Assembly (NCBI RefSeq): GCF_003269035.1
Contig: NZ_QLTK01000009.1
Coordinates: 62,001 to 126,000 of the forward strand
Reading direction: 5' to 3'
Length of the DNA: 64,000 nucleotides
Source: Paraburkholderia bryophila
GTDB lineage: Bacteria; Pseudomonadota; Gammaproteobacteria; Burkholderiales; Burkholderiaceae
In this document: positions 10,131 through 19,778 of the stretch, one piece after another
Layout: each line of letters starts with the position of its first letter
Position numbering within the stretch: position 1 is the stretch's first letter
The notes under the pieces: generated by a model
What the model was told of the DNA's origin: nothing
The model's input: only the letters and a program-made list of their open reading frames with translations
Databases searched by the model: none
Translations under genes and position numbers: made by a program

Positions 10131-10798
10131 TGATTCGGCGCTCCCTGAATCGAGGTGGACGGCGCGAGCGTGGCCGACGCGCCGTTCAGCGGCGCGGCGC
10201 CGCCGTTGCGCGGCGACAGCATGGCGCGCACGCGGCCGCTCGGGTTCCCCGGGCCGGCGACGTCCTTGCCCGCCTTGGCGGTGTAGAAGTCGTTCTGGCC
10301 GTCATACGTAATGACGCTGCCGTGTACCTGGTCCATCACGGTGGCGAGGCCTTGCAGGCGTTTCACGGTCGCGTTGGTGGTGAGCGTGGTCAGGTCCTGC
10401 TTACCGTCGTAGTCGATGCGGATCGCCGTGCCTTCGATGTACTCGTCGAGGCCTTCACGCTTCTGGCGGAAATACGACAGGTTGCCGCCGCTCGACGTAC
10501 CGGTCGCGTACTGATAACCCTGCGGATCTTGTGTCACTTCGACGCGATCGGCCTTGATCACGATCGTGCCTTTGGTGGCGACCACGTGGCCGGTGAAGAT
10601 GTTGACCTGCTTGAGGTCGTCGTAAGTCATGTTGTCCGCTTCGACGTTCAGCGGCTTGTCCTTGTCGGCGCGGTCCGCGTGCGCAAGCGGCGCAAAGCCG
10701 GCGAGCGGCAACGCGACGAGCAGCGCGGCGAGTCCGGCGCGCCACGCGGACAAAGCGCGCGAGCGGCCGGTATTAAAACGGGGGAACGATTCGTTCAT
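10127..10798 (-). CDS. lptA: LPS transport periplasmic protein LptA
   Basis: 223 residues. A signal peptide ends at about ...APLAHA (residue 41). An OstA-like beta-jellyroll domain follows (LNVEADNMTYDDLKQVNIFTG, about residues 50-170), then a Pro/Ala-rich tail. LptA forms the periplasmic bridge carrying LPS between LptC and LptD. It lies 20 bp downstream of lptC and overlaps lptB by 4 bp. Confidence 0.93.
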   Translation of the reverse strand: MNESFPRFNTGRSRALSAWRAGLAALLVALPLAGFAPLAHADRADKDKPLNVEADNMTYDDLKQVNIFTGHVVATKGTIVIKADRVEVTQDPQGYQYATGTSSGGNLSYFRQKREGLDEYIEGTAIRIDYDGKQDLTTLTTNATVKRLQGLATVMDQVHGSVITYDGQNDFYTAKAGKDVAGPGNPSGRVRAMLSPRNGGAAPLNGASATLAPSTSIQGAPNQ

Positions 10799-10818
10799 GC
10801 AGTCACGCCTGGAATGGA

Positions 10819-11427
10819 TTACCCGGGTTGCTTGGGCGAGCTGCCACCGGCTTCGGACGGCGCGATCGAGCCTTTCACGTTGCCGAACAGCTGCATAACC
10901 CGGGTGACGTTGTTGTAATTCATGCCGCTGGCAGTCATCACCGACATGCCGCGCTGAAGTTTAACCGGCTTTTCGGTCTCGATCACATCGTCGTTGACCA
11001 GCACCTTAAAATGCTCCGAATCCGCCTGCATCTGCGGATCGCCGTAGCCTGGCGCCCGCAGAATGCGCGCATTGCCGTACAGATCGACGATCGAGGCGTC
11101 GCCGTTCACCTTGCCGGTGTCGCCGGTCGCCGTGACGATCGGTTTGCCGGGCTGGAACGCGCGCATGGCTGGCTTGACGAGGTCGCTCAGTTCGTCGTCT
11201 TCGTAATGAATCAGCGATTGGGCGGTCAGGCGGTATTGCGTCGAGCCCGATTGATCGAGTTCGGACACCGAGAAGTTGTCCGCGAAGTAGTCGGGCGTGT
11301 GCTCCTTGGGGCGCACCAGGCCTTCATTCTGCCGCGGCAGGGTGGCTTGCAGCAGCCACCAGGTGATACCGGCAAGCGCCGCCATGGCAACCAGCGGAAT
11401 CAGCGAGGTCAGGCGAAACTGGTTCAT
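10819..11427 (-). CDS. lptC: LPS export system protein LptC
   Basis: 202 residues with a single N-terminal membrane anchor (LIPLVAMAALAGITWWLL, about residues 9-26) and a periplasmic OstA-like fold. The conserved segment DYFADNFSVSELDQSG is typical of beta-proteobacterial LptC. It receives LPS from LptBFG and passes it to LptA. It overlaps kdsC by 4 bp, giving one translational block kdsD-kdsC-lptC-lptA-lptB. Confidence 0.93.
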   Translation of the reverse strand: MNQFRLTSLIPLVAMAALAGITWWLLQATLPRQNEGLVRPKEHTPDYFADNFSVSELDQSGSTQYRLTAQSLIHYEDDELSDLVKPAMRAFQPGKPIVTATGDTGKVNGDASIVDLYGNARILRAPGYGDPQMQADSEHFKVLVNDDVIETEKPVKLQRGMSVMTASGMNYNNVTRVMQLFGNVKGSIAPSEAGGSSPKQPG

Positions 11428-11984
11428 CCGACGAGGCCCCGCTGTTCGCCGCTACAGGCCGCCGCGAGCAGCGCTTCGTATTTGTGCTGGGCGCGCAGCA
11501 GCGTGTCGACTACTTCGCGAGCCGCACCGTGGCCGCCGCGGGCCTCGCTCACCCAATGCGCGCGCGCGATCACTTCAGGATGCGAGTTGGCGGGCGCCGC
11601 GGCGAAACCGACCTTCAGCATGACCGCGAGATCGACCCAGTCGTCGCCCATGTAGCCGCATTCTTCCGCCGTCAGGCCGGTCTGCTGGAGCAGGTCCGCG
11701 AAGGCGGCCGGTTTGTCCTGCACGCCTTGATAAACGTGCGTGACGTTCATTTCTTTCGCCCGCACCGCGACGATGCCCGACTTGCGCCCGGTGATGATCG
11801 CCGTGTCGATGCCCGCCTGGCGCAGCAGCTTCATGCCGTGGCCGTCCATCGAGTGGAAGCCTTTCATCGTGTCGCCTTCCGCCGTGAACAGCAGGCCGCC
11901 GTCGGTCAGTACACCGTCGACGTCGAAAATCATCAGCTTCACGCGGCTCGCGCGTTCGGTAGCGGTTACGGGGGCGATGGCCAT
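11424..11984 (-). CDS. kdsC: 3-deoxy-D-manno-octulosonate 8-phosphate phosphatase KdsC
   Basis: 186 residues. HAD-superfamily phosphatase releasing Kdo from Kdo-8-phosphate, for the LPS inner core. Motif I is MIFDVDGVLTDGG (nucleophile and acid/base Asp pair), motif II is the Thr in AIITGRKS, and motif IV is CGYMGDDWVDL. Like other KdsC proteins it has no cap domain. Its ATG overlaps the kdsD stop by one base (TGATG), indicating coupled translation. Confidence 0.96.
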   Translation of the reverse strand: MAIAPVTATERASRVKLMIFDVDGVLTDGGLLFTAEGDTMKGFHSMDGHGMKLLRQAGIDTAIITGRKSGIVAVRAKEMNVTHVYQGVQDKPAAFADLLQQTGLTAEECGYMGDDWVDLAVMLKVGFAAAPANSHPEVIARAHWVSEARGGHGAAREVVDTLLRAQHKYEALLAAACSGEQRGLVG

Positions 11985-12967
11985 CAGATCACCTTCTTCG
12001 AGAACAGGTCGTGCATGTTGAGTGCGCCGATCAGCTTGCCTGCTTCGTCGACGACCAGCATCTGATTGATGCGGTGGCGCTCCATCAGTTCCACGGCTTC
12101 CACCGCGAGGTGATCCGGGCCGATGGTACGCGGACCGGCGGTCATGACCGAGGCGATCGACAGCCCACGGAAATCGCCGTCGCGTTCGAGCACGCGGCGC
12201 AGGTCGCCGTCGGTGAAGATGCCGGCAACGCGGTCTTCGTGATCGACGATCGCGGTCATGCCCATGCGCTTGGCGGTCAACTGGAACAGCGCGTCGCGCA
12301 CGGTGGCCTCGGGCGTGACCTTCGGCACCTGGTCGCCGGTGCGCATGACGTCGCGGACATACGTGAGCAGCCGCCGGCCGAGCGCGCCGCCCGGATGCGA
12401 GCGCGCGAAGTCGTCGCGGCCGAAACCGCGCGCGTCGAGTACGACGACCGCGAGCGCGTCGCCGAGCGCGAGCGCGGCGGTGGTGCTGGCGGTGGGCGCA
12501 AGATTCATCGGGCAGGCTTCTTTCGACACCGCGGAATTCAGGTGCACGTCGGCCAGTTGTGCGAGACTCGACGACGGACGCCCGGTCATCGCGATCAGCT
12601 TCGCGCCGAGCCGCTTGATGAGCGGCAGGATCGCCACGAGTTCTTCGGTTTCACCGGAATTGGACAGGGCGAGAAACACGTCGTCGGCCGTGACCATGCC
12701 GAGGTCGCCATGACTGGCTTCCGCGGGATGCACGAAGAACGCCGGTGTGCCGGTGCTGGCGAGCGTGGCCGCGAGCTTGCGCGCCACGTGGCCGGATTTG
12801 CCGATGCCGGAAACGACCACGCGGCCACGGCAGCCCAGGATGAAATCGACCGCCCCGACGAAGCCTTCGTCGAGTTGATCGCGAAGCGCGCGCACGGCGT
12901 CCGCTTCGATGTCGAGCACGTCACGAGCGAGCGTGAGTGCCCGGTCGCCATTGATTTTCGCTATCAT
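11984..12967 (-). CDS. kdsD: D-arabinose 5-phosphate isomerase KdsD/KpsF
   Basis: 327 residues. An N-terminal SIS sugar-isomerase domain (RVVVSGIGKSGHVARKLAAT, SNSGETEEL) is followed by two CBS domains (about residues 205-325). It converts ribulose-5-phosphate to arabinose-5-phosphate, the first committed Kdo precursor, and is the first gene of the Kdo/Lpt block. The promoter should lie in 12968-13128, shared with the divergent Kef antiporter. Confidence 0.96.
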   Translation of the reverse strand: MIAKINGDRALTLARDVLDIEADAVRALRDQLDEGFVGAVDFILGCRGRVVVSGIGKSGHVARKLAATLASTGTPAFFVHPAEASHGDLGMVTADDVFLALSNSGETEELVAILPLIKRLGAKLIAMTGRPSSSLAQLADVHLNSAVSKEACPMNLAPTASTTAALALGDALAVVVLDARGFGRDDFARSHPGGALGRRLLTYVRDVMRTGDQVPKVTPEATVRDALFQLTAKRMGMTAIVDHEDRVAGIFTDGDLRRVLERDGDFRGLSIASVMTAGPRTIGPDHLAVEAVELMERHRINQMLVVDEAGKLIGALNMHDLFSKKVI

Positions 12968-13128
12968 TCGCGGAGTATAGCAAAGGCGCTTGTTCGCCGC
13001 GCCGGGCCTGCTGTGCCATGCCGCTGCCTTTATTGCTGTTTTTTACGGCCCCTCAACCTTGTCGCACGGCGTTTTGCGTGCGCGGTTCCGCTGACGAACG
13101 AGGACGCTTTACCGATGCGTTTTTGCCG

Positions 13129-15132
13129 ATGATTTCCCCCCTCGAAATGACGCTGTTCCTGCTGCTGGCATCGGTGGCGGGCGTGGTGATCTTTCGCTTC
13201 CTGAATCTTCCGCCGATGCTCGGTTATCTGTCGGTGGGGATCGTCGTCGGGCCGCATGCGTTCGGTTTGATCCCCGACTCGGCCGGCGCGCAGAACCTCG
13301 CCGAGTTCGGCGTGGTGTTCCTGATGTTTTCGATCGGGCTGGAGTTTTCGCTCGCCAAGCTGCGCTCCATGCGCCGGCTCGTGTTCGGCCTCGGTCTGTT
13401 GCAGGTGATCGGCACGATCGCGGTGGCCGTCACGCTCGGCTTCGTGCTGGAGCGTTGGGTGCATATCACGTGGCAGGCGAGCGTGGCGCTGGGCGGCGCG
13501 CTCGCCATGTCGTCCACGGCGATCGTCAGCAAGATGCTGGCGGAGCGGCTCGAAATCGAAACCGAGCATGGCCGCAATATCTTCGGCGTGCTGCTGTTTC
13601 AGGATCTGGCGGTGGTGCCGCTGTTGATCGTGATCGCGGCGCTCGGCGGCGATTCGAAAGACCTCGTGAGCGCGCTCGGCCTCGCGTCGATCAAGATCGT
13701 CGTGGCGTTGGCGCTACTGCTGATCGTCGGGCAGCGCTTCATGACGCGCTGGTTCAACGTGGTCGCGCGGCGCCGGTCGCAGGAACTGTTCATTCTCAAT
13801 CTGCTGCTGGTCACGCTCGGTTCGGCATTCATCACCGACAAATTCGGTTTGTCGCTCGCGCTCGGCGCGTTTATCGCCGGTATGTTGATTGCCGAGACGC
13901 CGTACCGGCATCAGGTGGAAGAGGACATCAAGCCGTTTCGCGATGTGCTGCTGGGGCTGTTCTTCGTCACCACCGGCATGCTGCTGAATCCGCGCGTGAT
14001 CTGGGAGCATCCGTTTATCGTGCTCGGCTTTCTGGTCGGTCCGATCATATTGAAAGCGGTGATGGTGACGGGGCTGTCGCGCCTGTTCGGCGCGTCGCCG
14101 GGCGTCGCGATGCGCACCGGTATCGGCCTTGCGCAAGCCGGCGAATTCGGCTTCGTGCTGCTGAATCTGATTCTCGACAAGCATCTCGTCGACGCCACGT
14201 TGCTGCAGGCGATTCTCGCGGCCATGCTGCTGTCCATGCTCGCCGCGCCGTTCCTGATCCAGAACGCCGACCGGATCGTGCTGCGCCTGTCGTCCACTGA
14301 ATGGATGATGCAGTCGTTGCAAATGACGCGTATCGCCACGCAGAGTTTGAAACAGAGCGGTCACGTGATCATCTGCGGATACGGCCGGGCCGGCCAGAAT
14401 CTGGCGCGCATGCTCGAACACGAAGGGCTCGCGTACGTCGCGCTCGATCTCGACCCCGATCGCGTGGCGGCTGCCGCGGCGGCGGGTGAATCCGTCGTGT
14501 TCGGCGACGCGGGGCGGCGCGAGTCGCTGCTCGCCGCCGGTATCCATCGCGCGGCCGCGATTGCGATCACCTACGCGAACACGCCGTCCGCCTTGCGCGT
14601 GCTGCATAACATTCACGAGCTGGAGCCGACGCTGCCGGTGATCGTGCGCACCGTCGACGACGCCGATCTGGAAAAGCTGCTGGCCGCCGGCGCGACCGAG
14701 GTGATCCCGGAAATCGTCGAAGGCAGTCTGATGCTGGCGTCGCACACGCTCGTGGTGATGGGCGTGCCGATGCGGCGCGTGGTGCGGCGCGTCGAGGAAA
14801 TGCGCGACGAACGCTACGCGCTGCTGCGCGGTTATTTCCATGGCGCCGACGACGTGGAAGACGACGACGGCCACGAACAGGTGCGGCTACAATCGGTGCC
14901 GGTCGACGAAAATGCCGACGCCGTGGGCCGTACGCTTGCCGAACTGGGTCTGTTCGAAATGGGCGTCGAAGTCACGGCGATTCGCCGGCACGGCATTCGC
15001 GGCGTCGAGCCGGACCCGTCCACCAAGCTGCGCGCGAGCGACATCGTGGTGTTGCGCGGTTTGCCCGAGCAGTTGGCGAGCGCCGAGGAACGGTTGTCGA
15101 AGCACCGCCGCGCGGGCGCCGCCGCCGCGTAG
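13129..15132 (+). CDS. CPA2 family (KefB/KefC-like) monovalent cation:proton antiporter
   Basis: 667 residues from the ATG at 13129 (MISPLEMTLFLLLASV); the frame stays open upstream to 13018. About 12 membrane helices fill residues 1-385 (Na/H exchanger domain). A TrkA-N/RCK nucleotide-binding domain follows (VIICGYGRAGQNLARML, about residue 410), then a TrkA-C domain (about residues 580-655). The family exports K+ in exchange for protons; Kef proteins are gated by glutathione adducts, but I cannot assign that control here. It is divergent from kdsD. Confidence 0.92.
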   Translation: MISPLEMTLFLLLASVAGVVIFRFLNLPPMLGYLSVGIVVGPHAFGLIPDSAGAQNLAEFGVVFLMFSIGLEFSLAKLRSMRRLVFGLGLLQVIGTIAVAVTLGFVLERWVHITWQASVALGGALAMSSTAIVSKMLAERLEIETEHGRNIFGVLLFQDLAVVPLLIVIAALGGDSKDLVSALGLASIKIVVALALLLIVGQRFMTRWFNVVARRRSQELFILNLLLVTLGSAFITDKFGLSLALGAFIAGMLIAETPYRHQVEEDIKPFRDVLLGLFFVTTGMLLNPRVIWEHPFIVLGFLVGPIILKAVMVTGLSRLFGASPGVAMRTGIGLAQAGEFGFVLLNLILDKHLVDATLLQAILAAMLLSMLAAPFLIQNADRIVLRLSSTEWMMQSLQMTRIATQSLKQSGHVIICGYGRAGQNLARMLEHEGLAYVALDLDPDRVAAAAAAGESVVFGDAGRRESLLAAGIHRAAAIAITYANTPSALRVLHNIHELEPTLPVIVRTVDDADLEKLLAAGATEVIPEIVEGSLMLASHTLVVMGVPMRRVVRRVEEMRDERYALLRGYFHGADDVEDDDGHEQVRLQSVPVDENADAVGRTLAELGLFEMGVEVTAIRRHGIRGVEPDPSTKLRASDIVVLRGLPEQLASAEERLSKHRRAGAAAA

Positions 15133-15200
15133 GCGGGCGGCGGCCCGACCACCCCGAATTCGCTTTTCATCGGACCTGACAAGGTTCATCCGGAGACATC

Positions 15201-15767
15201 ATGTCCAACGCGCTCCCGAGCGCGCCGCTCGATGCGGCCGACTACATCAAAAGCCACATTCGCACGGTGCCCGACTGGCCGCAACCGGGTGTGCAGTTCC
15301 GCGACATCACGCCGTTGTTGCAGGAGCGCAAGTCGCTGCGCGTGCTGATCGATCTGTTCGTGCAGCGCTATATCGACGCCAGGCTCGACTACATTGCCGG
15401 ACTCGATGCGCGGGGCTTCATCATCGGGCCGATTCTCGCGTACGAGCTGAATCTCGGCTTTATTCCGATCCGCAAGGCGGGCAAGCTGCCGTACAAGCGG
15501 GTCGCGCAATCGTACGAACTCGAGTACGGCAGCGCGACCGTCGAGATTCACGAGGACGCCTGCAAGCCGGGCGATCGCGTCGTGATCGTCGACGATCTGA
15601 TCGCCACCGGCGGCACGATGCTGGCCGGCAAGAAGCTGCTCGAGCGGCTCGGCGCGGTCGTGGTGGAAGGCGCGGCGATCATCGATCTGCCCGAGCTCGG
15701 CGGCTCGAAGCTGCTGCGCGACGGCGGCCTGCCGCTTTATACGGTGACGGGATTCGACGGTCATTGA
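15201..15767 (+). CDS. apt: Adenine phosphoribosyltransferase
   Basis: 188 residues. Converts adenine and PRPP to AMP in purine salvage. The PRPP-binding motif [15 protein letters not shown] is clear, preceded by [13 protein letters not shown], and the N-terminal segment [18 protein letters not shown] is the Apt type. GGAG lies 8 bases before the ATG. It stands 68 bp after the antiporter; purU, another purine-related gene, is further along the same strand. Confidence 0.97.
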   Translation: MSNALPSAPLDAADYIKSHIRTVPDWPQPGVQFRDITPLLQERKSLRVLIDLFVQRYIDARLDYIAGLDARGFIIGPILAYELNLGFIPIRKAGKLPYKRVAQSYELEYGSATVEIHEDACKPGDRVVIVDDLIATGGTMLAGKKLLERLGAVVVEGAAIIDLPELGGSKLLRDGGLPLYTVTGFDGH

Positions 15768-15867
15768 GCCGTGGTAGCGAGTCTGCCGCGAACCGTGCTT
15801 CGCGTGGTGCATTGAGCGATGCGTTGAACCGGTTTCTTTCCTGAACACCATCACGAAGGTCAGAACG

Positions 15868-16482
15868 ATGCCCAACTTCCTGCTGTTTCTCGCCACGTCG
15901 ATCGCGATCACCATGGCGCCCGGTCCGGACAATCTGCAAGTGCTCGCACGCGGCATTTCCCAAGGCCGCGCGGCGGGTCTGATCGCCGCGCTCGGCTTCG
16001 CGGCCGGCATCACGTTTCACACCACGCTGGCCGCGCTCGGCGTCGCCGCATTGCTGCGTTCGTCGCCGGTTGCGTTCGAGGTGATCAAGCTGGCCGGCGC
16101 CGCCTATCTGGTCTGGATCGGTATCAAGGCGCTGCGCAGCCAGGGCCTCGCGACCGCGCACGAGCGTGCGCCGCAGCCGTTGTCGACGGTGTTTCGCCAA
16201 AGCGTGCTCGGCAATCTGCTGAATCCGAAAGTGACGTTGTTCTTCGTCGTGTTCCTGCCGCAGTTCGTGAAGCCGAACGGTACGCAAAGCGTGACGCTAC
16301 AAATGCTCGAACTCGGCGTGCTGTTCATGCTGCAGACCGTGGTGGTGTTTTCGCTGTTTGGCGTGTGCGCGGGGGTGATCGGCGGCTGGTTGAAGCGCCG
16401 GCCGAGCGTGGGCGTGTGGCTCGACCGTCTGGCGGGCGTGACGTTCATTGCAATCGGAATTCGTGTCGCGCTGCGCGATTGA
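15868..16482 (+). CDS. LysE/RhtB family amino-acid exporter
   Basis: 204 residues and about six membrane helices. It starts MPNFLLFLATSIAITMAPGPDN, and the MAPGPD motif in the first helix is the family hallmark. A central conserved LNPKVTLFFVVFLPQF is also typical. These inner-membrane proteins export amino acids or homoserine lactones; the substrate cannot be read from sequence. The next gene begins 23 bp downstream, so co-transcription with the Nudix gene is likely. Confidence 0.93.
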   Translation: MPNFLLFLATSIAITMAPGPDNLQVLARGISQGRAAGLIAALGFAAGITFHTTLAALGVAALLRSSPVAFEVIKLAGAAYLVWIGIKALRSQGLATAHERAPQPLSTVFRQSVLGNLLNPKVTLFFVVFLPQFVKPNGTQSVTLQMLELGVLFMLQTVVVFSLFGVCAGVIGGWLKRRPSVGVWLDRLAGVTFIAIGIRVALRD

Positions 16483-16505
16483 ACACAGTTAGTCTGGAGT
16501 TTTGC

Positions 16506-17357
16506 ATGACTTTGCCTTCTCTCATCGCCGCGCGCCGCTTCGACCCGCATGCGCACGTGCCGTTCTGGATCGACGCCGAACAGGTCGGCTGGATTCGTTC
16601 GAGCGATGTGCCCTTGCTCACGCGCTGGCCCGACGTGTTCGCGATCGACAGCGCTCGCGTCACGCTCGCGTCCGCGTTCGATACCGTCGATCTGCGCAGT
16701 GCGGCGCTCGGTTCCGTGATCGACGCGCTCGCCGCTGAAGGCCGCATTCCCGGTTGGCGCAACGAAACCTACGCGATCCGCAATGCGTTCGATGCACCGC
16801 CGCTCGCGTATATCGAGCGCGCGGCGTCGCGCTTCTTCGGCACGCAGACGTACGCGGTGCATCTGAACGGCGTCGTAGAATATGCCGATGGCGGCGCGCC
16901 GCAGTTGTGGATCGCGCGCCGCAGCGACACCAAGGCGACCGATCCGGGCATGCTGGACAACGTCGTTGCGGGCGGGATCGGCTGGGGCTTCGGCGTAGAG
17001 GCGACCATCATCAAGGAGTGCTGGGAAGAAGCCGGCATTCCGGAGGAAATCGCGGCGCGCGCCGTGGCGGGCCGCACCGCGCACGTGCTCCAATCGTTGC
17101 CGGAAGGCACGCAGGCCGAGCAGATTTTCATCTACGACCTCGCGCTGCCCGCCGATTTCACGCCGCGCAACCAGGATGGCGAAGTGGGCGAGCATCGCCT
17201 CGCACGCATCGACGAAGTCGCGCGCTGGATCGAGGAAGACGCCATGACGGTCGACGCGAGCCTCGCTACGCTCGATTGCCTGCTGCGCCGCCGCTGGATC
17301 GACGAAGAAGCGTGCGCGGGTATCGAAGTCCTGTTCACGCCGCCGGTGCTTGCATAA
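16506..17357 (+). CDS. Nudix hydrolase with N-terminal DUF4743 domain
   Basis: 283 residues from the ATG at 16506, which has GGAG six bases upstream. The N-terminal about 115 residues match the DUF4743 type found before some Nudix domains. The Nudix box reads G-x5-E-x7-K-E-x-x-E-E-x-G, in GWGFGVEATIIKECWEEAGI, with Lys in place of the usual Arg. The architecture resembles thiamine-pyrophosphokinase-linked Nudix proteins of plants and fungi, proposed to hydrolyse damaged thiamine diphosphate; that link is from memory of the family, not shown here. Confidence 0.9.
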   Translation: MTLPSLIAARRFDPHAHVPFWIDAEQVGWIRSSDVPLLTRWPDVFAIDSARVTLASAFDTVDLRSAALGSVIDALAAEGRIPGWRNETYAIRNAFDAPPLAYIERAASRFFGTQTYAVHLNGVVEYADGGAPQLWIARRSDTKATDPGMLDNVVAGGIGWGFGVEATIIKECWEEAGIPEEIAARAVAGRTAHVLQSLPEGTQAEQIFIYDLALPADFTPRNQDGEVGEHRLARIDEVARWIEEDAMTVDASLATLDCLLRRRWIDEEACAGIEVLFTPPVLA

Positions 17358-17485
17358 GATAGACGCTCGCGCCGCGTGGCGCGGCCCGTGCACGTTGCCG
17401 CTGCGTCTGAAATCGCGTCGGGAACACTGCATCGAGCCGCACACACTGAATAAACCACGCATTGAAGAAGGGAGTCATCCAGGTC

Positions 17486-18355
17486 ATGTCGACCGATCAC
17501 AGCTTTATTCTCAAACTGTCGTGCGCCGACCGGCCCGGCATCGTCCATGCGGTGTCGGGCTTTCTGTTCGAGCGCGGTAGCAATATTCTCGACTCCGCGC
17601 AGTTCGGCGACAGCCGCACCGGCGAGTTCTTCATGCGCGTGCATTTCCAGCAGGTGGGCGGCGATCCGGGTCTGGAGGCGCTGCGCGCGTCGTTCGTGAC
17701 GCTCGCTGAACAGTTCGGCATGCGTTGGGAGTTGCACGACGCGTCGGTGAAGCCGCGCGTGGTGATCATGGTGTCGAAGATCGGCCATTGCCTGAACGAT
17801 CTGCTGTTTCGCTATCGCACTGGCCAGTTGGGTATCGAGATTGCGGCGATCATCTCGAACCACAAGGAGTTTTATCAGCTCGCCGCCAGCTACGACGTAC
17901 CGTTCCATCACTTCCCGCTGATGGGCGCCACGCCCGACGCGAAGGCGGCGCAGGAAGCGCGCGTGCTCGAGGTGATCGACGAGCATCAGGCCGACCTGGT
18001 GGTGCTCGCTCGTTATATGCAGATCCTGTCGCCGAAACTGTGCGAAGCACTGGCGGGCCGTGCGATCAACATTCATCACTCGTTCCTGCCGAGCTTCAAG
18101 GGTGCGAAGCCGTATTACCAGGCGTTCGACCGCGGCGTGAAGTTGATCGGTGCGACCGCCCACTACGTGACGACGGATCTCGACGAAGGTCCGATCATCG
18201 AGCAGGAAGTGGAACGCGTGGACCACAGCATGACGCCGGAGCAACTTACAGCGATCGGCCGCGACGTCGAATGCGTGACGCTCGCGCGTGCGGTGAAGTG
18301 GCACGTGGAGCATCGCGTCGTGTTGAACGGCAGCAAGACGGTGGTGTTTCGCTAG
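17486..18355 (+). CDS. purU: Formyltetrahydrofolate deformylase
   Basis: 289 residues from the ATG at 17486 (MSTDHSFILKLSCADRPGIV), with GGGAG upstream. An N-terminal ACT domain (about residues 5-85) precedes a formyltransferase-like catalytic domain with NIHHSFLPSFKGAKPYYQAF (the Asn and His are catalytic) and the Asp-containing VTTDLDEGPII. It releases formate from 10-formyl-THF, balancing the one-carbon pool and feeding purine synthesis. A strong terminator follows. Confidence 0.96.
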   Translation: MSTDHSFILKLSCADRPGIVHAVSGFLFERGSNILDSAQFGDSRTGEFFMRVHFQQVGGDPGLEALRASFVTLAEQFGMRWELHDASVKPRVVIMVSKIGHCLNDLLFRYRTGQLGIEIAAIISNHKEFYQLAASYDVPFHHFPLMGATPDAKAAQEARVLEVIDEHQADLVVLARYMQILSPKLCEALAGRAINIHHSFLPSFKGAKPYYQAFDRGVKLIGATAHYVTTDLDEGPIIEQEVERVDHSMTPEQLTAIGRDVECVTLARAVKWHVEHRVVLNGSKTVVFR

Positions 18356-18427
18356 GAGCGGTTGAGGGCGGGTTGGGTTGGGAGACGCTCAGGCGTCATT
18401 CCTCAACGCCGCTTTGAACTTAGGCAG

Positions 18428-18464
18428 AAAAAAATGCGCCGGACGATTCCGGCGCATTTTTTTT
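18428..18464. terminator. Bidirectional terminator between purU and the PepSY gene
   Basis: A run of A, then TGCGCCGG (18435-18442), loop ACGATT, CCGGCGCA (18449-18456), then eight T. It has A and T runs on both sides, so it can end transcription from purU (+) and from the convergent PepSY gene (-), whose stop codon lies at its edge (18463-18465). Confidence 0.88.
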
Positions 18465-19698
18465 AGGACCGTGCCGCGGATCGCACCGCATCTCGCGCAC
18501 CATGCGCGTCATGCGCGTTTTGCGAGGAACGGCGGCGCGCATTCAGCTTCTTCAGCCAGATCAGCAAACCCGTTGCGCTCAATACAGCGACTGCAATACC
18601 CACGGCGCTGATCAGAATCCGTCCGCCCAGGCCGAGAATGCGTCCGGAGTGCAGCGGGAATTGCAACTGCATGAAGATATCGCCGGCTGTGCCCTTGCCG
18701 GGAATCAGCTTGCCGAGCGGTTTGCCGGTGGTGGCGTCCCAATACATCCACGGATTACCCAGGCCGATATCGCCGTGGTCGTTGCCGGGCGTGTAAAAGC
18801 CCACGCCGTAGGCGTGCAGGAATTCAGCGTAGTAGATGCCGCCCGGCGGCGCCTTCAGGTTCTGCGCTTTGCCGGCCTGTTCGGCGAGTTGCGCGATGCG
18901 CTCGCGGCTCAACACCGGGTCGCCGGGCTGTGGTGGGCGCAGGATTTCCGGGTTGTCGATCGGATTCGGCGTGAGCGCTGAGAACATCGACACCACCGGG
19001 CGCACGACCGGCCCGGATAGATTCATCGACACCGAGGTCAGCGCGACGATGATCAGCAACCCCCATATCCAGACGCCGCCGGAGCGGTGCAGATCGAAGG
19101 TGAGCGCATAGCCGCCGCGCTTCAGGCGAAACGCGAACGACTTGCGCCACGCCTTGAAACTCGGAAACGACAGCCAAAGCGCGATCATGCTGTCGAACAG
19201 CCAGATGATGCCGACGACGCCCATCAGCCAGGTGCCGGTGTCGATACCGCCGGTGAACGGCAGTTGCAGCGTGTAGTGGAATTTGTAGATGAACGGAATC
19301 AGGTTGATCCGCGCGAGCGAGACGACGCCCCATTCACGGCGGCCCTGGATCTCGCCGGTGGCGGGATCGACGGCGATCTGGGTGAAGTCGAGCGGATAGG
19401 GCCGTTTCGTCGCGGGGTCGATGCGTGGGAGCACCATCATTTGCAGCGTATGGCCGGGCTCGGCAACGAGCGGCAGATACGTGACCTGCAAACGCGGGTC
19501 CGCGGCTTCGACGCGGCGCGCCAGTTCCAACCCGGACAGCGCGGGCGCTGCGGTGCGAGCGTTGAAGAACGAGGGATTCAACGCGGCATCGAGTTCATGG
19601 TCCCACGCGATGATTGCACCGGTGAGCCCGGCCATGAATAGAAACAACGCGGTGGCGACACCGAACCAGCGGTGCAGGCGAACGAACTGGCGCCTCAT
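18463..19698 (-). CDS. PepSY-associated membrane protein, probably iron-linked
   Basis: 411 residues. The N-terminal helix (FGVATALFLFMAGLTGAIIAW, beginning after HRWF), a PepSY-type periplasmic region, three further membrane helices (about residues 135-165, 195-225 and 375-400) and the conserved HYTLQLPFTGGIDTGTW and HRSGGVWIWGLL fit the PepSY_TM family. These proteins often accompany siderophore receptors and include ferric-siderophore reductases. Fitting that, a Fur-like box lies 57-76 bp upstream. No receptor gene is adjacent in this window. Confidence 0.87.
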   Translation of the reverse strand: MRRQFVRLHRWFGVATALFLFMAGLTGAIIAWDHELDAALNPSFFNARTAAPALSGLELARRVEAADPRLQVTYLPLVAEPGHTLQMMVLPRIDPATKRPYPLDFTQIAVDPATGEIQGRREWGVVSLARINLIPFIYKFHYTLQLPFTGGIDTGTWLMGVVGIIWLFDSMIALWLSFPSFKAWRKSFAFRLKRGGYALTFDLHRSGGVWIWGLLIIVALTSVSMNLSGPVVRPVVSMFSALTPNPIDNPEILRPPQPGDPVLSRERIAQLAEQAGKAQNLKAPPGGIYYAEFLHAYGVGFYTPGNDHGDIGLGNPWMYWDATTGKPLGKLIPGKGTAGDIFMQLQFPLHSGRILGLGGRILISAVGIAVAVLSATGLLIWLKKLNARRRSSQNAHDAHGARDAVRSAARS

Positions 19699-19754
19699 GC
19701 GCGAGCCGGCGGGAACGAGAAAGGCGGGCGGAGTATCACGACCAGGATTGCGTG

Positions 19755-19774
19755 TAAATAGGAATTGTTCTCAT
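19755..19774 (-). promoter_or_regulatory. Candidate Fur box upstream of the PepSY gene
   Basis: Read on the minus strand it is ATGAGAACAATTCCTATTTA, close to the TGAGAATNATTCTCATT core, with the two half-sites GAGAA and TTCCTAT facing each other. The position, about 60 bp upstream of the ATG at 19698, suits a promoter operator. Iron repression would match the PepSY_TM family. Confidence 0.55.
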
Positions 19775-19778
19775 CTTA

